Shown piece by piece: positions 22,499 through 34,485 of a stretch of DNA of 64,000 nt; the first letter of the stretch is position 1, and each line of letters opens with the position of its first letter. Position numbers and translations under genes: made by a program. Where the stretch lies: NCBI GenBank assembly GCA_002104905.1, contig MCFE01000403.1, forward strand, positions 17,073-81,072, in the 5' to 3' direction. This DNA is from Basidiobolus meristosporus CBS 931.73 (Eukaryota; Basidiobolomycota; Basidiobolomycetes; Basidiobolales; Basidiobolaceae). The notes beneath the pieces were generated by a model. The model saw only the letters and a program-made list of their open reading frames with translations. It had not been told where the DNA came from and searched no databases.

Positions 22499-23593
22499 GT
22501 AGTACAACCCAGACAAAGCCAATTATGTGGCCCACAAGTTCAGTCCAAACCAGAAAAGCTAATGTAAGATCTGTTGAGGTTGTGGCCAAATGATCTTAGT
22601 ATGGGGATTAGATAAGGAAGCTGTGCAAGAACAATACTGCATCAATATGCATAGTATGAGCCATACACATTTATTTGGACACAACTTTGGGAACCAAAGC
22701 AATTCTGAATGAGATCTTGCCTCAAATGACTATTGCAAAGTATGATATATTAGTAAAGCTAAGTGGCCTCTAAGAGCAGTATACACAGGACTCATCCAGG
22801 CAACAGTCCTAAAGTATCAGCCAGAGAATAAGTGAATACCTTGAGGAATCAGAAGGTGACCTTCAAGAGGGAGAATGCCCACCACAAGCAACTGTGTCTA
22901 GATTGCTCCAGCTTGCCTTGCTTTATTCCTTACTATCCCTTGCAATGCCAGTGCGCCAGCACATGTTAGTCCAATCTATGCCAGAACCTTTCACATGAGT
23001 GCCCCAATATTGAGCCAATGCATTTCATATCAATGTTTTCTCTTAAGAGCAAGATTACCAGAACTTGCCAATTGGCTAAATTAGACACAGGTCTAATGCA
23101 GTGGGCTATGTTGGCATGTAACATCATATCAAACTTAGCTAAGGGACATGCCAGTGAATCAAAGTTGCACCTGTGTATGCTGTGACATCTGACAACCAGC
23201 AAGCTACTTCTGGTGAACTAACTGACAATGGCCCATATGAAATGCCTCCACTACCATTGTCTTTGGCAAGTAGACAAACATGCCAGTATGTGGTACTTGT
23301 GGCTAGTTGTGTTACTTCATCCAGAGCAATTTAGCATGGCCAAGCTGCAGCATTGCACTCATCACCTAGGATGAAGGATACAAACTAAAAGTACCTATGT
23401 TGCCAGGATTATAGTCATTAAGGAAATAATTTAGGTGTGCAAAGTGATTCACTACCAGATGCTTCAGTAGTGATCCCTCTAATGAAATCAAAGGAGAAGA
23501 TGATTTAATTGCATTGTATTCTAACCATTAGACATGATCCAACCAACTCATTTTTGCAATCCAAATCAAGCCATTGCAAATCAGTGACCATTC
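22499..23593. repeat. unclassified decayed repeat
   Basis: No intact gene. 22,940-23,200 is inversely related to 5,560-5,850. A His/Cys-containing plus-strand string (TPACENHATHLFGHNFG region around 22,640-22,700) is visible but broken and not assignable. It probably belongs to an old DNA transposon that continues leftward across the solo gypsy-C LTR. Confidence 0.4.
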
Positions 23594-23962
23594 TGTTGCA
23601 ATTTAAGAAGCAATTTGGATATAAGGAACTTATCAAGAAATAGTGATAATAGTTGAACTGTTGTTTATTAATAAAGAAGCTCAGTATTTATACCTTTGTA
23701 GAAGTAATACAGCTTTAACACTAAGTAAGGAGGGTTTCTCAATATTCAGGAGCATTCTGTAACAGTTTCAGGGCTAGTACATAATACTTAGTATTAGTGC
23801 TAATTTGATCCTGACTACAGGGGAATAATCATAAGATCATAGATCTGAAGAAAGTGGCAAAGTTAGAGCTGTAAACTAGTCCCACAGTGACCAAGACTAG
23901 TCCAGAATTGTTAAGTAAATTTTTAGCTACAAAATTATACCAAATAGTCCAATATTTCAACA
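23594..23962 (-). repeat. copia-2 LTR, left (3' LTR in element sense)
   Basis: Plus-strand ends TGTTGCAATT and AATATTTCAACA. It is paired with 27,908-28,276, from which it differs at a small number of positions spread along its length. Confidence 0.9.
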
Positions 23963-26900
23963 CTCTCCCTCAACTAAATAGTTCCTTAATCCAAATTCCT
24001 CTCTGAGATTCTCAAATTGTGGCCTAGCTAGTGGTTTTGTCAATATATCTGCCACCAATTTGTTAGTTGGGCAGTACAATAACTCTACCAAGTTATTTCC
24101 TACAGCTTCCCTCACAAACTGATGCTGTCTATCAATGTGCTTAGTTCTGGCATGATTAGTGGGATTTCTAGCTAATGAAATACAACTCTGATTATCCTTG
24201 TAAATACATGTTGGCTCATCTGATTAAAAACCTAAGTCTTTGAAAAGTTTTTGTTGCCATATAGCCTCCTAAGTTGCTTGACATGCAGCCATATATTTGG
24301 CTTCAGTTGTAGATAGGGCCACAGTTGGTTGTTTTTTGCAATTCCAAGTAATAGCTGCACCAGCACAAAGAAATACATAGCCTGTGGTGGAGTGTCTGTC
24401 AATCGGATCCCTACCCCAATCTAAATCACTATAACCATCAAATATTTGCGTATTAGCTGCTCCAGAGTATTCCAGTATCATATTTATGGTGCCTTGTAGA
24501 TATCTGAAAATCCACTTAACTGCTGCAATTTGATCTGATCCATAATTCTGCATGAATTGACTGACTATTCCAGCTGCCACTACAATATCTGGAAGTGTTG
24601 ACACCATCAAGTATATTAGGCTACCAACCATTGATTGATAGGGAAAGTTTTAGTCCATATTTGAGCTGTTTTGATCTATAACTGGCTGAGATTTGCTTAA
24701 TTTCAGGTTATTGTCCATAGGGGTAGCTGCAAGTTTGCAATTTTCCATTTTGAAGCATCTAAGAATGCCCCTGACGTACTTAGACTGATTCAGCACAAAT
24801 TTATGTATAGGTATGTCAAATTTAACCTCAATTCCAAGAAATTAGCTCAATTTTCCAAGATCTTTCATCTCAAACTTGCTGAAGAGATCTGATTTTGCCT
24901 GTATAAGTGCCTCTTGGTCACTTGAAGCTACAATTAGGCTGTCCACCTAAAGAACTAGGATGATCACACCCTTTTTGAGCTGTTTCACACATATACTGTG
25001 ATCTGCAGTTCTACAAGAGAACCCAATTTTTTCTAGATATGTGTCAATCTTGTTATACCATGCTCTAGGTGCCTGCTTAAGCACATACAACAATTTTCTA
25101 AGTTTGCACACCTTATGGGGTACTTTTGGATTGGTAAAGCCTTCTGGTTGCTCAATATGTATAGTTTCTTGCATATCCTCATTTAGAAAGGCTGTTTTCA
25201 TGTCCATTTGGTGTAGATCTAGACTGTGTACAGCTGCCAGGGTTAGAACTGTCCTAATGGAGTTAAACTTGGCAACCAGAGCAAATGTTTCCGTAAAGTC
25301 TAGTCCCTGGATCTGGGAATAGCCTTTAGCCACCAATCTAGCCTTGTACTTAACAACGGTACCATTTGAGGTTATATTGATCTTGTAGACCCATTTACTT
25401 CCTATTGGCTTTCTCCCATTTGGTAAATCTACCAGTTCCCACATTTTTGCCTTGATCAGTGATTGGTACTCCTCCTGCATGACTTGTCGCCACTTAGTAG
25501 CATCTGGTCTTTGCATTGCCTGTTTCAGATTCTGAGGTTTCACACATCAGACAAGATAAGCTTCTTCATGATCATTGGATGTCTACCACCAGGATCCAGG
25601 GGCATTTCTTATTCTGGTAGATCTCCTAACTGGGATAATCTGTTTTGATCTGGAACTGGTAGAAGTATCTTCTGTATTTGGCTGGATTTGGTACATATCT
25701 TTTTCATTAGTGTTGATTGCATCATCAGGCAGCTGGCCAATGATTTCTGTGGCATTCTGATCTGAATTCTCCTCAAATGAAACATCCCTGCTCTTGATCA
25801 GCTTCTGAATTTTGCCATTGTACACTCTATACCCTTTAGTATCTTCACAATACACAAGAAAGATCCCTCTCTTACTCTTTGGTTCCAACTTTGAGCATCT
25901 TTTGTCATGGATGTGATAAAAGACATTGCTGCAAAAGATCTTGAGATGCTGGAGATCAGATTTTTGCCTGTATATGTTTCAAAGGGTGTAGAATCACGTA
26001 GTGCTGTTGTTGGGCACCTGCTCTTGATGTGTACAGAGGTAGCAACAAATTCAGCCCAAAACGTGTAGTCCATTCCCTTATCATGTAGCATAGACCTTCC
26101 CATCTCTACTATTGTTCTATTTGCACGTTCTGCTGCTCCATTTTGCTGTGGGGTATGAGGAACTGTGGTCTGCTGAGGTATACCAGTAGACAAGCAGTAT
26201 TTTGTAAACTCCTTTGAGCAGTATTTTCCTCCATTGTCACTTTGTAATACCTTCAATTTACACCCAGTTTTTGTTACTGCCATGTTCTTGAGGTGCTTAA
26301 ACATCTCTAAAGCTTCATCCTTTGTTTTGAGGAAGTACAACCATGTATATCTTGTTTTGTCATCAATAAATGTCATAAAGTATCTCTTGGCTCCAAAGTA
26401 CAGTGTTCTCATGGGGCCACATATGTCTGAATGTACAATAGCCAATATTTTGGTAGTATTGATGCCTTCTGAGCTCTTGAAACATTGCCAAGCTTGTTTG
26501 TCATATGAACATCCCTTACAAACATTCATTTGATTGGAATTGAGTATTTTGGGCCCAAAACAAGCCGATTTTTCACCAATTGGCTCATTTTCTGTTCCCC
26601 AATGTGTCATAGCCTCCTATGCCATGTTTCCCAGCTGGTTTCATCAGTTTCAGCAATGTTGACATACTCAGGTACAATGATCTTGGACTGTAACTTGTAT
26701 ATATTGTGATCTCTGATTCCCAAAGCTAATTTTTGTCCATTCTCACGCAACATTGTGCAGCTCATCTTAGTAAAAAAAACTTCAGTCCCTGAGCAGTTGC
26801 TTTACTGACTGAGAGTAAGTTCTTGGCTATTCCAGGTACATAGAGTATGTCAGTGAGTCTCACTGTGGTTGCCCCTGAGCTATTGCTCATATTAAGTTGT

Positions 26901-27061
26901 ATAGACCCACTTGCGGTAGATTCCAGAGCAGAGTTATCTCCCAGATAAACCTTTCTTATGGGAATAGTTTTTAAGTTGCTGAACCACTCCTTTATACCAC
27001 AAATATGCTGTGATGCTCCAGTGGCAATATACCATTCATTACTTTGGTTACTTGCACTCAC
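23963..27061 (-). pseudogene. copia-2 pol (protease, integrase, RT, RNase H)
   Basis: Minus-strand blocks in order: protease-like 26,762-27,061, where the DSGAS motif reads ATGAS, so the catalytic Asp is gone; GAG-pre-integrase and integrase 25,798-26,610 with HSDICGP, LQSDNGGKY and NGAAERANR (DDE residues present); reverse transcriptase 24,947-25,543 with HQMDMKTAFLN, whose YVDD box is altered to stop-V-D-S; RNase H 24,269-24,631 ending STTEAKYMA. Several further stops and frame changes separate the blocks. Family order is that of Ty1/copia. Protease and RT catalytic changes make it inactive regardless of the frameshifts. Confidence 0.9.
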
Positions 27062-27111
27062 TTATACGGTTACAAATAACTGTTCATCAGTAGTTATATG
27101 GTTTGCCTGCT

Positions 27112-27871
27112 CTAGTTTCTGTTTTTTGTCTGCTTGTTTCTTCTTGCATTCTCTTGCCCAGTGTCCTGGCTTTTTACAATTGTTGCAGCAACCAGGTTTT
27201 CTTTGGTTTTGTTGTTTTCCCTTCTTTTCTGAGTGCCTTTCTGAAATGAATAAAGCATTATCTTTGATTTTCTCTGCTTGATCATTACGTCTGAGTTCTT
27301 CATGGAGAAGTCTTCCTGTGACATAGTCTAAAGTAAAGTTGTCTTATCTGCTTTCAAAAGAAAGTATGAGTGGCTCATACTTGTCTGATAGGCTGCAGAG
27401 CAGACAGAGTATGATTTCTTCATTATCTACACCCGCATTAATACTGTAAAGTTCTTCTGCAAGTGTCTCCATATTGGTAATGAGTTGCAGCATTTCATCA
27501 TCTGGCTTCTTCCTCATGTTGAAGAACTTTTGTTTCAAGTACAGCTTGCTTGATACTGACTTTGCCCTAAATATCTTCTCTAAGGATTCCCATGCTGCTT
27601 TGGCAGTATTTGAGGCATGGATTGGTCCAATGAAGGAATCTTGCACATGGATACATTTGGCATTAAAGGCCTTTCTCTCCTTCTCTTGAAACTTCTGCAC
27701 TTCTTCTGATGTTCCTTTGGGCTCAACTTCTTTTCCTGTTACTATATTCCAAAGCTTCCTTTCCTCAAGGTGGATCTAAATCTTGATTCTCCAAAGTCTA
27801 TAGTTCTTTCCATCAAGCCTCTCCTTTACAGGGAAGATGTCTGAGTTGTTCTGTTTACTGGTAGAAGTCAT
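27112..27871 (-). pseudogene. copia-2 gag
   Basis: Starts at an ATG (27,871) with MTSTSKQNNSD and ERLDGKNYRLW, then AFNAKCIHVQ, NTAKAAWESLE, LKQKFFNMR and LCSLSDKYEPL, all typical of copia Gag (UBN2 type). It ends with an intact CCHC zinc knuckle, CNNCKKPGHWAREC. In-frame stops near 27,780 and 27,345 break it into three parts. Of the copia elements here this Gag is the best preserved. Confidence 0.85.
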
Positions 27872-27907
27872 CTTTAGAATAGATTAAGGTGGTCAGGGCT
27901 CACAGCC

Positions 27908-28276
27908 TGTTGAAAGTTAAGAAGTGACTTGGATATAGGGAACCTATCAAGAAATAGTGATAATAGTTGAACTGTTGCTTATTAATAAAGAAGCTCAGTA
28001 ATTATACCTTTGTAGAAGTAATACAGCTTTAACACTAAGTAAGGAGGGTTTCTCAATATTCAGGAGCATTCTGTAACAGTTTCAGGGTTAGTACATAATA
28101 CTTAGTATTAGTGCTAATTTGATCCTGACTATAGGGGAATAGTCATAAGATCATAGATCTGAAGAATGTGGCAAAGTTAGAGCTGTAAATTAGTCCCACA
28201 TTGACCAAGACTAGTCCAGAATTGTTAAGTAAATTTCTAGCTACAGAATTATACCAAATAGTTCAATATTTCAACA
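27908..28276 (-). repeat. copia-2 LTR, right (5' LTR in element sense)
   Basis: Plus-strand ends TGTTGAAAG and TTTCAACA, a perfect 7-base inverted pair. The primer-binding-site-like sequence lies immediately to its left on the minus strand. Confidence 0.9.
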
Positions 28277-29214
28277 TGTTTTACTTCTGAGATCAGTGTT
28301 ATGTACATTGTCTCACATTTAAGACAGAACCCACTTAAAAAAACACCCTGCATATATAGACATCAATTTTAACAGCAGTGCAGCTATTTGAGCTGATTTG
28401 CACCTAGGCAATCTTTGAGTGCTGGTTATGACACCTTGTCCAACAACTAAGATCATTGATTTACTTGTTCAATGGGCAAAATGGGATTTGGGATGGCAAA
28501 TCAGGTAGCTTGTGTATTGTTCAATGAGCTAATTGAGGGTGCACAGCTTTAGGGTACTCTGAGACCAATCAGCTATTGACATGCCATTCAATTGGAGTCA
28601 TAGTGCTCCAAATGGTAAGTATCAGTGTAGTTTATAGTGTGTTACTCATTTATTTCTATTGACATTGAAGAAACATATCCTATTACCTGATTTTACCTAC
28701 CACAATAGTGATTTCAAAATGCGCATGCAACGCAAACATTATCAGTTACCTCAATCATCCATGCCATTCTTGTGGTGTCTGATTGTGCCGTAATGTATAA
28801 GATTGTCCCACATAGTGCAAGCTTATACTGGGGCAATCCGGCCTACTTATAGCTACACTATCATGCTTGATTGCTCTTAACAGCCACAAATTTCACCACA
28901 CACCCTGACAGAGTGCATTGGAACAAGTCTAATATTTGCCACCAATATATAGAGCAAAGTTATCTGATTTCCTGCTAAATCCTACCAAAGGTGAACAACA
29001 ACAACACCTCTAGCTCACAGTGAAGTAAGCTATTGAAAGTTGCCACAGGACTGCAAGCAGCTTATAATCCTCAAAAATAAGAGAATATAAAAAATTAAGT
29101 ACTTGATATAGATGAGCAGCATATTGAATGCCATAGCATTACCATCACCAGTATTTGCAAATATGCATATTTTATGTCTTGATATGATAGTTTTAGAGGA
29201 AAAGGGAATTTGGC
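28277..29214. other. unassigned TE-like sequence
   Basis: No supported gene. GAACAAGTCTAAT at about 28,922-28,934 and a 'cacctctagctcacagtgaagtaagc' block at about 29,005 resemble the N-terminal ends of the Tnp2-like copies (4,440-4,600, 52,480-52,560). Some of this is probably a very decayed Tnp2-like end. Confidence 0.35.
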
Positions 29215-29540
29215 TGGCATTGCACTCTCTGAAACTTGAACTGATTTTTGTCAAGGTTCCAGCATTTCCTACTATAAATCTTGCTGGATCAAGTGCTAAC
29301 CAATTAAACTTGCTAGAGTAGATTGTAGCTGATGACTCATCTGACAGCATTCTCATCACCCATTTAGGTCTTAGTAAATGCTTCAGTTTCAATATAATAA
29401 GGGTCTGCTGATTCATTTAGTTACTGTTTCTACTGACTTGATGGACAATACTGATATTCTTGTAGGCTAAGCATAAATACATGCTTACTTAAATAAAAAT
29501 TGATACAACTTGTATATTCAATCAGCAAATTATAAAACTC
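29215..29540 (-). mobile_element. gypsy-C LTR, highly diverged
   Basis: Readable against 34,111-34,478 in the same orientation: 'gtagctgatgactcatctga', 'ggtctgctgattcattta', 'gatggacaatactgatat', followed by 'ctctccccttctgatgctgag', which parallels the gypsy-C sequence just inside its 3' LTR. The first part of the LTR is missing or unrecognisable. This is one of the oldest gypsy-C traces here. Confidence 0.6.
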
Positions 29541-30150
29541 TCCCCTTCTGATGCTGAGTGGCCTCTCCTGAGTCTCCTTTGTTTGATACTATTGTCTTGA
29601 TAATTCCAATATGACTTAAGAGGTGATTGGATCCAGGGAACCTATAGTGCTAATTTCAGAGCTATTTTGTATTCATGAAGAAGTTGAAATACTGAAGAGT
29701 CTGATAAAATTAAGCAGCAATGAGTTTACTTAACAACTCTGGCCTAGTTTTACTTACAGTGAGACTCATTGCAATACCAAACTTGCCAACTCCATCCAGA
29801 TCTATAAATGCTGAGCTTCTCTATCAACAATCAACACTTCACTTATTACCACTTTTCCTGATCAGTTCCTTCCATCCAAAGCACTACAAAAGTTGAAACA
29901 GACAAAGTGGTGATTGTAATACTGCCACAGCAGCCTTGGAATTCTCAGAGAATATCTTTGGAGCTAAGTCAGGGGAAGTGCTAAAATATCCAGCTATTTG
30001 ATATCATTCAGCAGCAAAAAGCTTACTTGGCAGTAGTGGACTAGTTAGTCACAGTAGAACTCATAGTACAAACTTTACCACATTGATCCACAGATATGGT
30101 CATATGAATAAGCCCCTAAAATCATGATTGAACTGGCATTTTTACCAAAC
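29541..30150. other. unassigned, possibly a decayed copia LTR
   Basis: Contains 'ggatccagggaacctata' and 'agtgctaatttcagagct', loosely similar to parts of the copia-2 LTR, ahead of the copia-3 remnant and so in the right place for its 3' LTR. No boundaries can be set. There are no genes. Confidence 0.3.
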
Positions 30151-32745
30151 ATTATGTATTATGGTCTTGTCCATATATGCAAAGCTATCTTATTAGCTGG
30201 GCAGTAGACTAACTCTCTGATGTTAATTCTTACAGCTTCCCTTATAAATTGAAGTTAAATGTATATATATGTGTTTAGCTCTGGAGTGATTTGTAGAACT
30301 CCTAGTTTATGAAGTATTACTTTGATTGCCATTGTAAATACAGATTGACCATCTGAGCTAGACCTAGGTATTAGAATAGCTGCTGTAGCTGTGTAGTATT
30401 CTGGTTTGCTTGTCAATCTTTCATATTCTTTGCTTCAATATCAAAGAAGGCCACAGTTGAGTAATTCATTCAAATGCAAGTGAGAGCTGCACCAGCATAT
30501 AGAAAAACAAGCCCAATAGTGAAATATCACTCAATATAATCCCTGCCCCAATCTGAATCACTATAACTGTCAAACTCCTACTTATTAGCTGCTCTTGAGT
30601 ACTCTAGTATCATATGTATGGGACCATGTAGAAACTTGAATATATACTTAACTGCTGCAATTTATTCACATCCATCATTTTGTCTGAAGTAGCTGAATAC
30701 TCCCACTGCCACTGCAGCACCAGGGCATAAGGGAATCAGTAAGTGCATCAAGCCACCAGACACTATTTGATATTGAAAGGTTTTTTAAATTCAAGCAATC
30801 TGACCCAAAGCTGGCTGAAATTTGCTCAATTTATGTTGTTCTCCATCAGGGTTATAGTGTTTACTCAATTTTACATGAACTTTGATTTAAATATGCTGCA
30901 CAAATGAGTACATCTCTCAAAGTTTGTTATTCATGTATAACCACATGCTCAATACTTGCTTAATCCTAAACAGCACTTCTCTCACTCTGCACATCATATA
31001 GAGGCTTTTGGATTGGTAGAAGCTTTGTGTTACACAATTAATGCTGTATCTTGCATATTATCATTCAGGAATGAAGCCTTGGCATCCATTTAGTGTAAAT
31101 CTAGACTGTGTGGAGCTGCTGGGGCTAGAACTGTCCTAACAAATCTAGACCTAGTAACCAGTGCAAATGTTTCCTTATATCTTGTCCTTGAATCTAGAAA
31201 TAGCCTTTAGTAACATTTCTAGCCATGTGCTTATCAACGATACCATTTGAGGCTAACTTGATCATGTTGATCCATTTACATCCTATTGGCTTTATACTAA
31301 TTGGTAAGCCAATACTTTAACACATTTTTGCCATTAGGGGGTTGGTTCTCCTACATGGCCTTTTGCCAAATAGTAGAGTTGGAACTTTGCATTGCCTGTA
31401 CTGCATTTATAGGTTTCGCACATAAGGAAGAAAAGCTTCCTCATGGTCAATGATATCTGCCATCAAGATGTGGGAGAATTTCTTATTCTAGTAGATCCCT
31501 AAACTGGGATAATCATTTCTAGTCTGAAATTAGTAGAATTATCTTCTGTATCTAGCTCTGCTGGCAAAACAACATATTCTTAAATGGTAAATATAACATC
31601 GGGCAGATGGCTAATCATCTGAATGAATTCCTGATCCTAAAGGTCCTCAAAAACACACCTCTATTGTTGAACTGCTTCTGAGTTAGGACATCATACAGTA
31701 TATACCCTTCATTATCTTCACAGACCCAAGAAAGACATTTTTTCTTTTGTCAGGGATACAATGGTAGATAACGCTACCAAAAACATCCAGATACTGGAGG
31801 TCTAGATTATTGCCTGAAAGTGCTTCAAAGAGTGTAAAATCATGGCATGCTGCTGTTGAGCATCTGTTCTTGATGTACACTGTGATAGCAGCAGAATCTG
31901 CCAAAAACATCAATCTGTTCTCCTGACTAGCTGAGATGAATACATAGTAAGCCACCTAGAGTAGCTGAACCTCCTTAGTTACCACAAAGTACCTTCAATT
32001 TACACCTAATCTCTACTTCAGCCATAATGTTATATGGTTCATATGTCACTAGAACCAAATCCTTAATCTGTAGGAAGTACACCAATGTATGTCTTGCATT
32101 GTAATAAACTAACAATGTAAATTAATTCTTGGCTCCAGTGGACAGTGTTCTCATAGGCACACTTCTCTGTTAGTGTAAAACAGCCAATATTTTGATGGTA
32201 TCAGTGTTTTGTGAACTCCTTAAACTCTAATTGTCTTATTTGCCATATGAACATCCCTTTTGTACACTCAAATTGATTGAAACTGTGTATTATAGGCTCC
32301 ACACAAGTTGACTTTTAACCCATTGGCTCATTTTCTGTACCCCAATATGCCCTAGACTTATTTGACATGTCTGCAAGCCAGTTTCATCAGCTTTAGCAGT
32401 GGTTACAAGCTCAGGTAAAGTCATCTTACATTGGAAATTGTAAATATTGTCAATGCTAATTCCTGAAGCTAGCTTCAGCCTATTTTCACTGTGCATTGGG
32501 TAGCTCAGGAATGTAAAAGTAGAATGCAGTCTCTGAGTGGTTGCTCTGCTCACCAAGAGTCAGTTTTTGCTATCCCAGCTGAATGAAATCAAATAGTCCA
32601 GAATTTCAATTAATTTAGCACTGTCAGTATATCTTTCAAGCTCCAGTCAATCACTGCAAGCTTAATCTTGTAGGATATTCCTTAGTTTGTCCATTATTTT
32701 GTTAGTTACCAAGATTAAATTGTCAACCGCTGCATCCAAGAGAAA
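30151..32745 (-). pseudogene. copia-3, decayed copia element related to copia-2
   Basis: The minus strand carries copia-2-like blocks in the same order: RNase H around 30,400-30,800 ('ataactgtcaaa' region), RT around 31,080-31,420 ('catccatttagtgtaaatctagactgtg' compares with the copia-2 segment near 25,201), an integrase-tail frame at 31,683-31,955 (FLADSAAITVYIKNRCST), and a pre-integrase fragment at 32,290-32,556. Every block is interrupted by stops and indels. No LTR pair can be defined. Confidence 0.7.
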
Positions 32746-33113
32746 GCTTCATGATCTGCTACTTGAATATGAGAGAAGTATCAGCTCTCTGTCAAACCAA
32801 ATAGTTTTATATTTAGTCTATTAGTGTAACAATATTGTCCATCAGTCTGGTTGTAGTAGTCAGGAAATGAATCAGCAGGGCATTATCATGCAGAAATAGG
32901 TGTATTAAGTACTAAAAAAATTGGTTAAGATCATGCAATTGGATGTGTCATTTACTACAATACATATCAGAAAATACTATTAGTTGCCAATCTATCTAGC
33001 AAAGTGTACATAAGGAGCTGCTGGAACCTCAACAAAGATGAGTTCAAAGTTGTAGTGACTACAGTACTGGCTTAAATTCTATTCCTCTGCAATCCTTTAT
33101 CAACCCTTGCAAA
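32746..33113 (+). mobile_element. old gypsy-C 5' LTR, plus strand
   Basis: A diverged LTR of about 368 bases, from 'tcatgatctgctacttgaat' to 'caacccttgcaaac'. It is followed at 33,114 by TTGGTAGCAGAAAT, the gypsy-C primer-binding site, and then by gag. This is the outermost element of the nest that extends to about 48,010. Confidence 0.75.
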
Positions 33114-34110
33114 CTTGGTAGCAGAAATAACTAGAAACCTCTCTACCAAGGTAACAAGTAGCATCTCCCAAGATGTCAGAATATCAAGAATGGAAAAATG
33201 CTATGCAGCAAATCTTGGCTCAAAAGCAGTAGCTACTCCAGATCCTCAGCCAGCTGCAACAAGGAATGACTACCACAGCCTAGAGCCACCAAAGCCTTAT
33301 TAAGAGCAAAGGTCAACAAGCTCCATGGCAGAATCAGTAAATGCCTTGAAACCAGGTCTTTCAAGTTCAAGAGGCTTTCAAAGCCAAAGGAATTGCTGCA
33401 GAAAGCAAGTTGCAATGTGCAACTTCCTACTTGGCAGATGCAGCTTTAAAGTGATATCACAAAAACAAGAGGTCCACCATCAAAATGGAATGCTCTACTA
33501 TCTCTACCAGGGATGAGTTTGTGTCGGTAACTCAGGATGCTTTGAGCCTCCACACCAGCTGACACCACTAAGGCAGTAACTGTAGACACTCAGACAGAAA
33601 GGTATGGTTCAAGAATAGTTCTATGAGTATAGATATCTACTTTGAAAGATTGAGAGAATGGACCCCCTTGATAATGTTCTATACTTAACTGACAGGTTAT
33701 AAGAAAGAAAATGCAAGCCAGTGAATGATTTAAGTCCTCCAACTACTGAACATGCCATCTGGATTTCTCTTGACTATAATTCAGCTATGTTTGGAGATGG
33801 AAAGCCTAGAGTGACTATTCAGCAAAGCTGCAATCACTATGCAAGATGACCATCAAGAGCAGCATCAATGGAAGTACATGCTCTGCAGAAAAAAGGACTT
33901 TATTTCAATTGCTACCGGCATGAGCACATCTCAAGGAAATGCCCTCAGGCAAGAAATAGACACTACTCAACAAAAACCTTCAACTATATTGAAGACCTCA
34001 AGCATACTAATGTGGAGAATCAACTCAAGGAAGACCAAGAGCTGACCTTGTATGTGACTTAAAAATACCTATCCCAAATGACCTCATACCTGAGAAAACT
34101 GATATACTTG
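33114..34110 (+). pseudogene. old gypsy-C gag, first part
   Basis: The PBS TTGGTAGCAG opens the internal region. The gag reads brokenly through VQEAFKAKGIAAESKL (frame 2 at 33,370), a zinc knuckle reading CSAEK/FQLLPA-like in shifted frames near 33,880-33,930, and a segment NKNLQLY/FNYIEDLKHTN. It stops at CTTG (34,107-34,110), where the next gypsy-C inserted, and resumes at 47,844. It is riddled with stops. Confidence 0.75.
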
Positions 34111-34478
34111 TGTTACAAGTCTTGGTATAAGAGTTGTAGAGGAATAGGGAGTTTAGCTAGTATTGTATTCACTAAAACTTGAACTGATCGTTATTGAGGT
34201 TCCAGTAGCTCCTTATATACATTTTGCCAGATCAATTGCTGACTAATTCTATATCCTAATGTAGATTGTGGCTGATGACTTATTTGATTGCATCATCATC
34301 ACCCAATAAGATCCTACTTAATATAACTATTTCTGTCTGATAAGGATCTGCTGATTCTTATGCTGACTAATGCCACTGATTTGATAGATAATACTGATAT
34401 ACTGATAACCTAAACATATACTAATTGATTAGACTAAAAACTGATCTAACTTAAGCATTCAGGCAGCCGATCATAGCA
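34111..34478 (-). repeat. gypsy-C left LTR (3' LTR in element sense)
   Basis: Plus-strand ends TGTTACAAGT and TCATAGCA. It is the reference copy of LTR family C in this window, 368 bases. On the minus strand the polypurine tract ends directly before it. Confidence 0.92.
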
Positions 34479-34485
34479 TTCTCCC

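Larger units (their letters stand above)
23594..28276 (-). mobile_element. copia-2, full-length LTR retrotransposon (minus strand)
   Basis: Two 369-base LTRs (23,594-23,962 and 27,908-28,276) start TGTTG and end TTTCAACA. They are almost identical over most of their length and flank a 3.9-kb internal region with gag, protease, integrase, reverse transcriptase and RNase H in copia order on the minus strand. The purine-rich strand next to the left LTR (minus-strand AGTTGAGGGAGAG) is the polypurine tract. GGCTGTGAGCCC next to the right LTR is a diverged version of the copia-1 primer-binding site. No target duplication is visible (CATTC against TGTTT), unexpected for such a complete copy. The coding frames are broken, so it is not autonomous. 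Confidence 0.92.
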
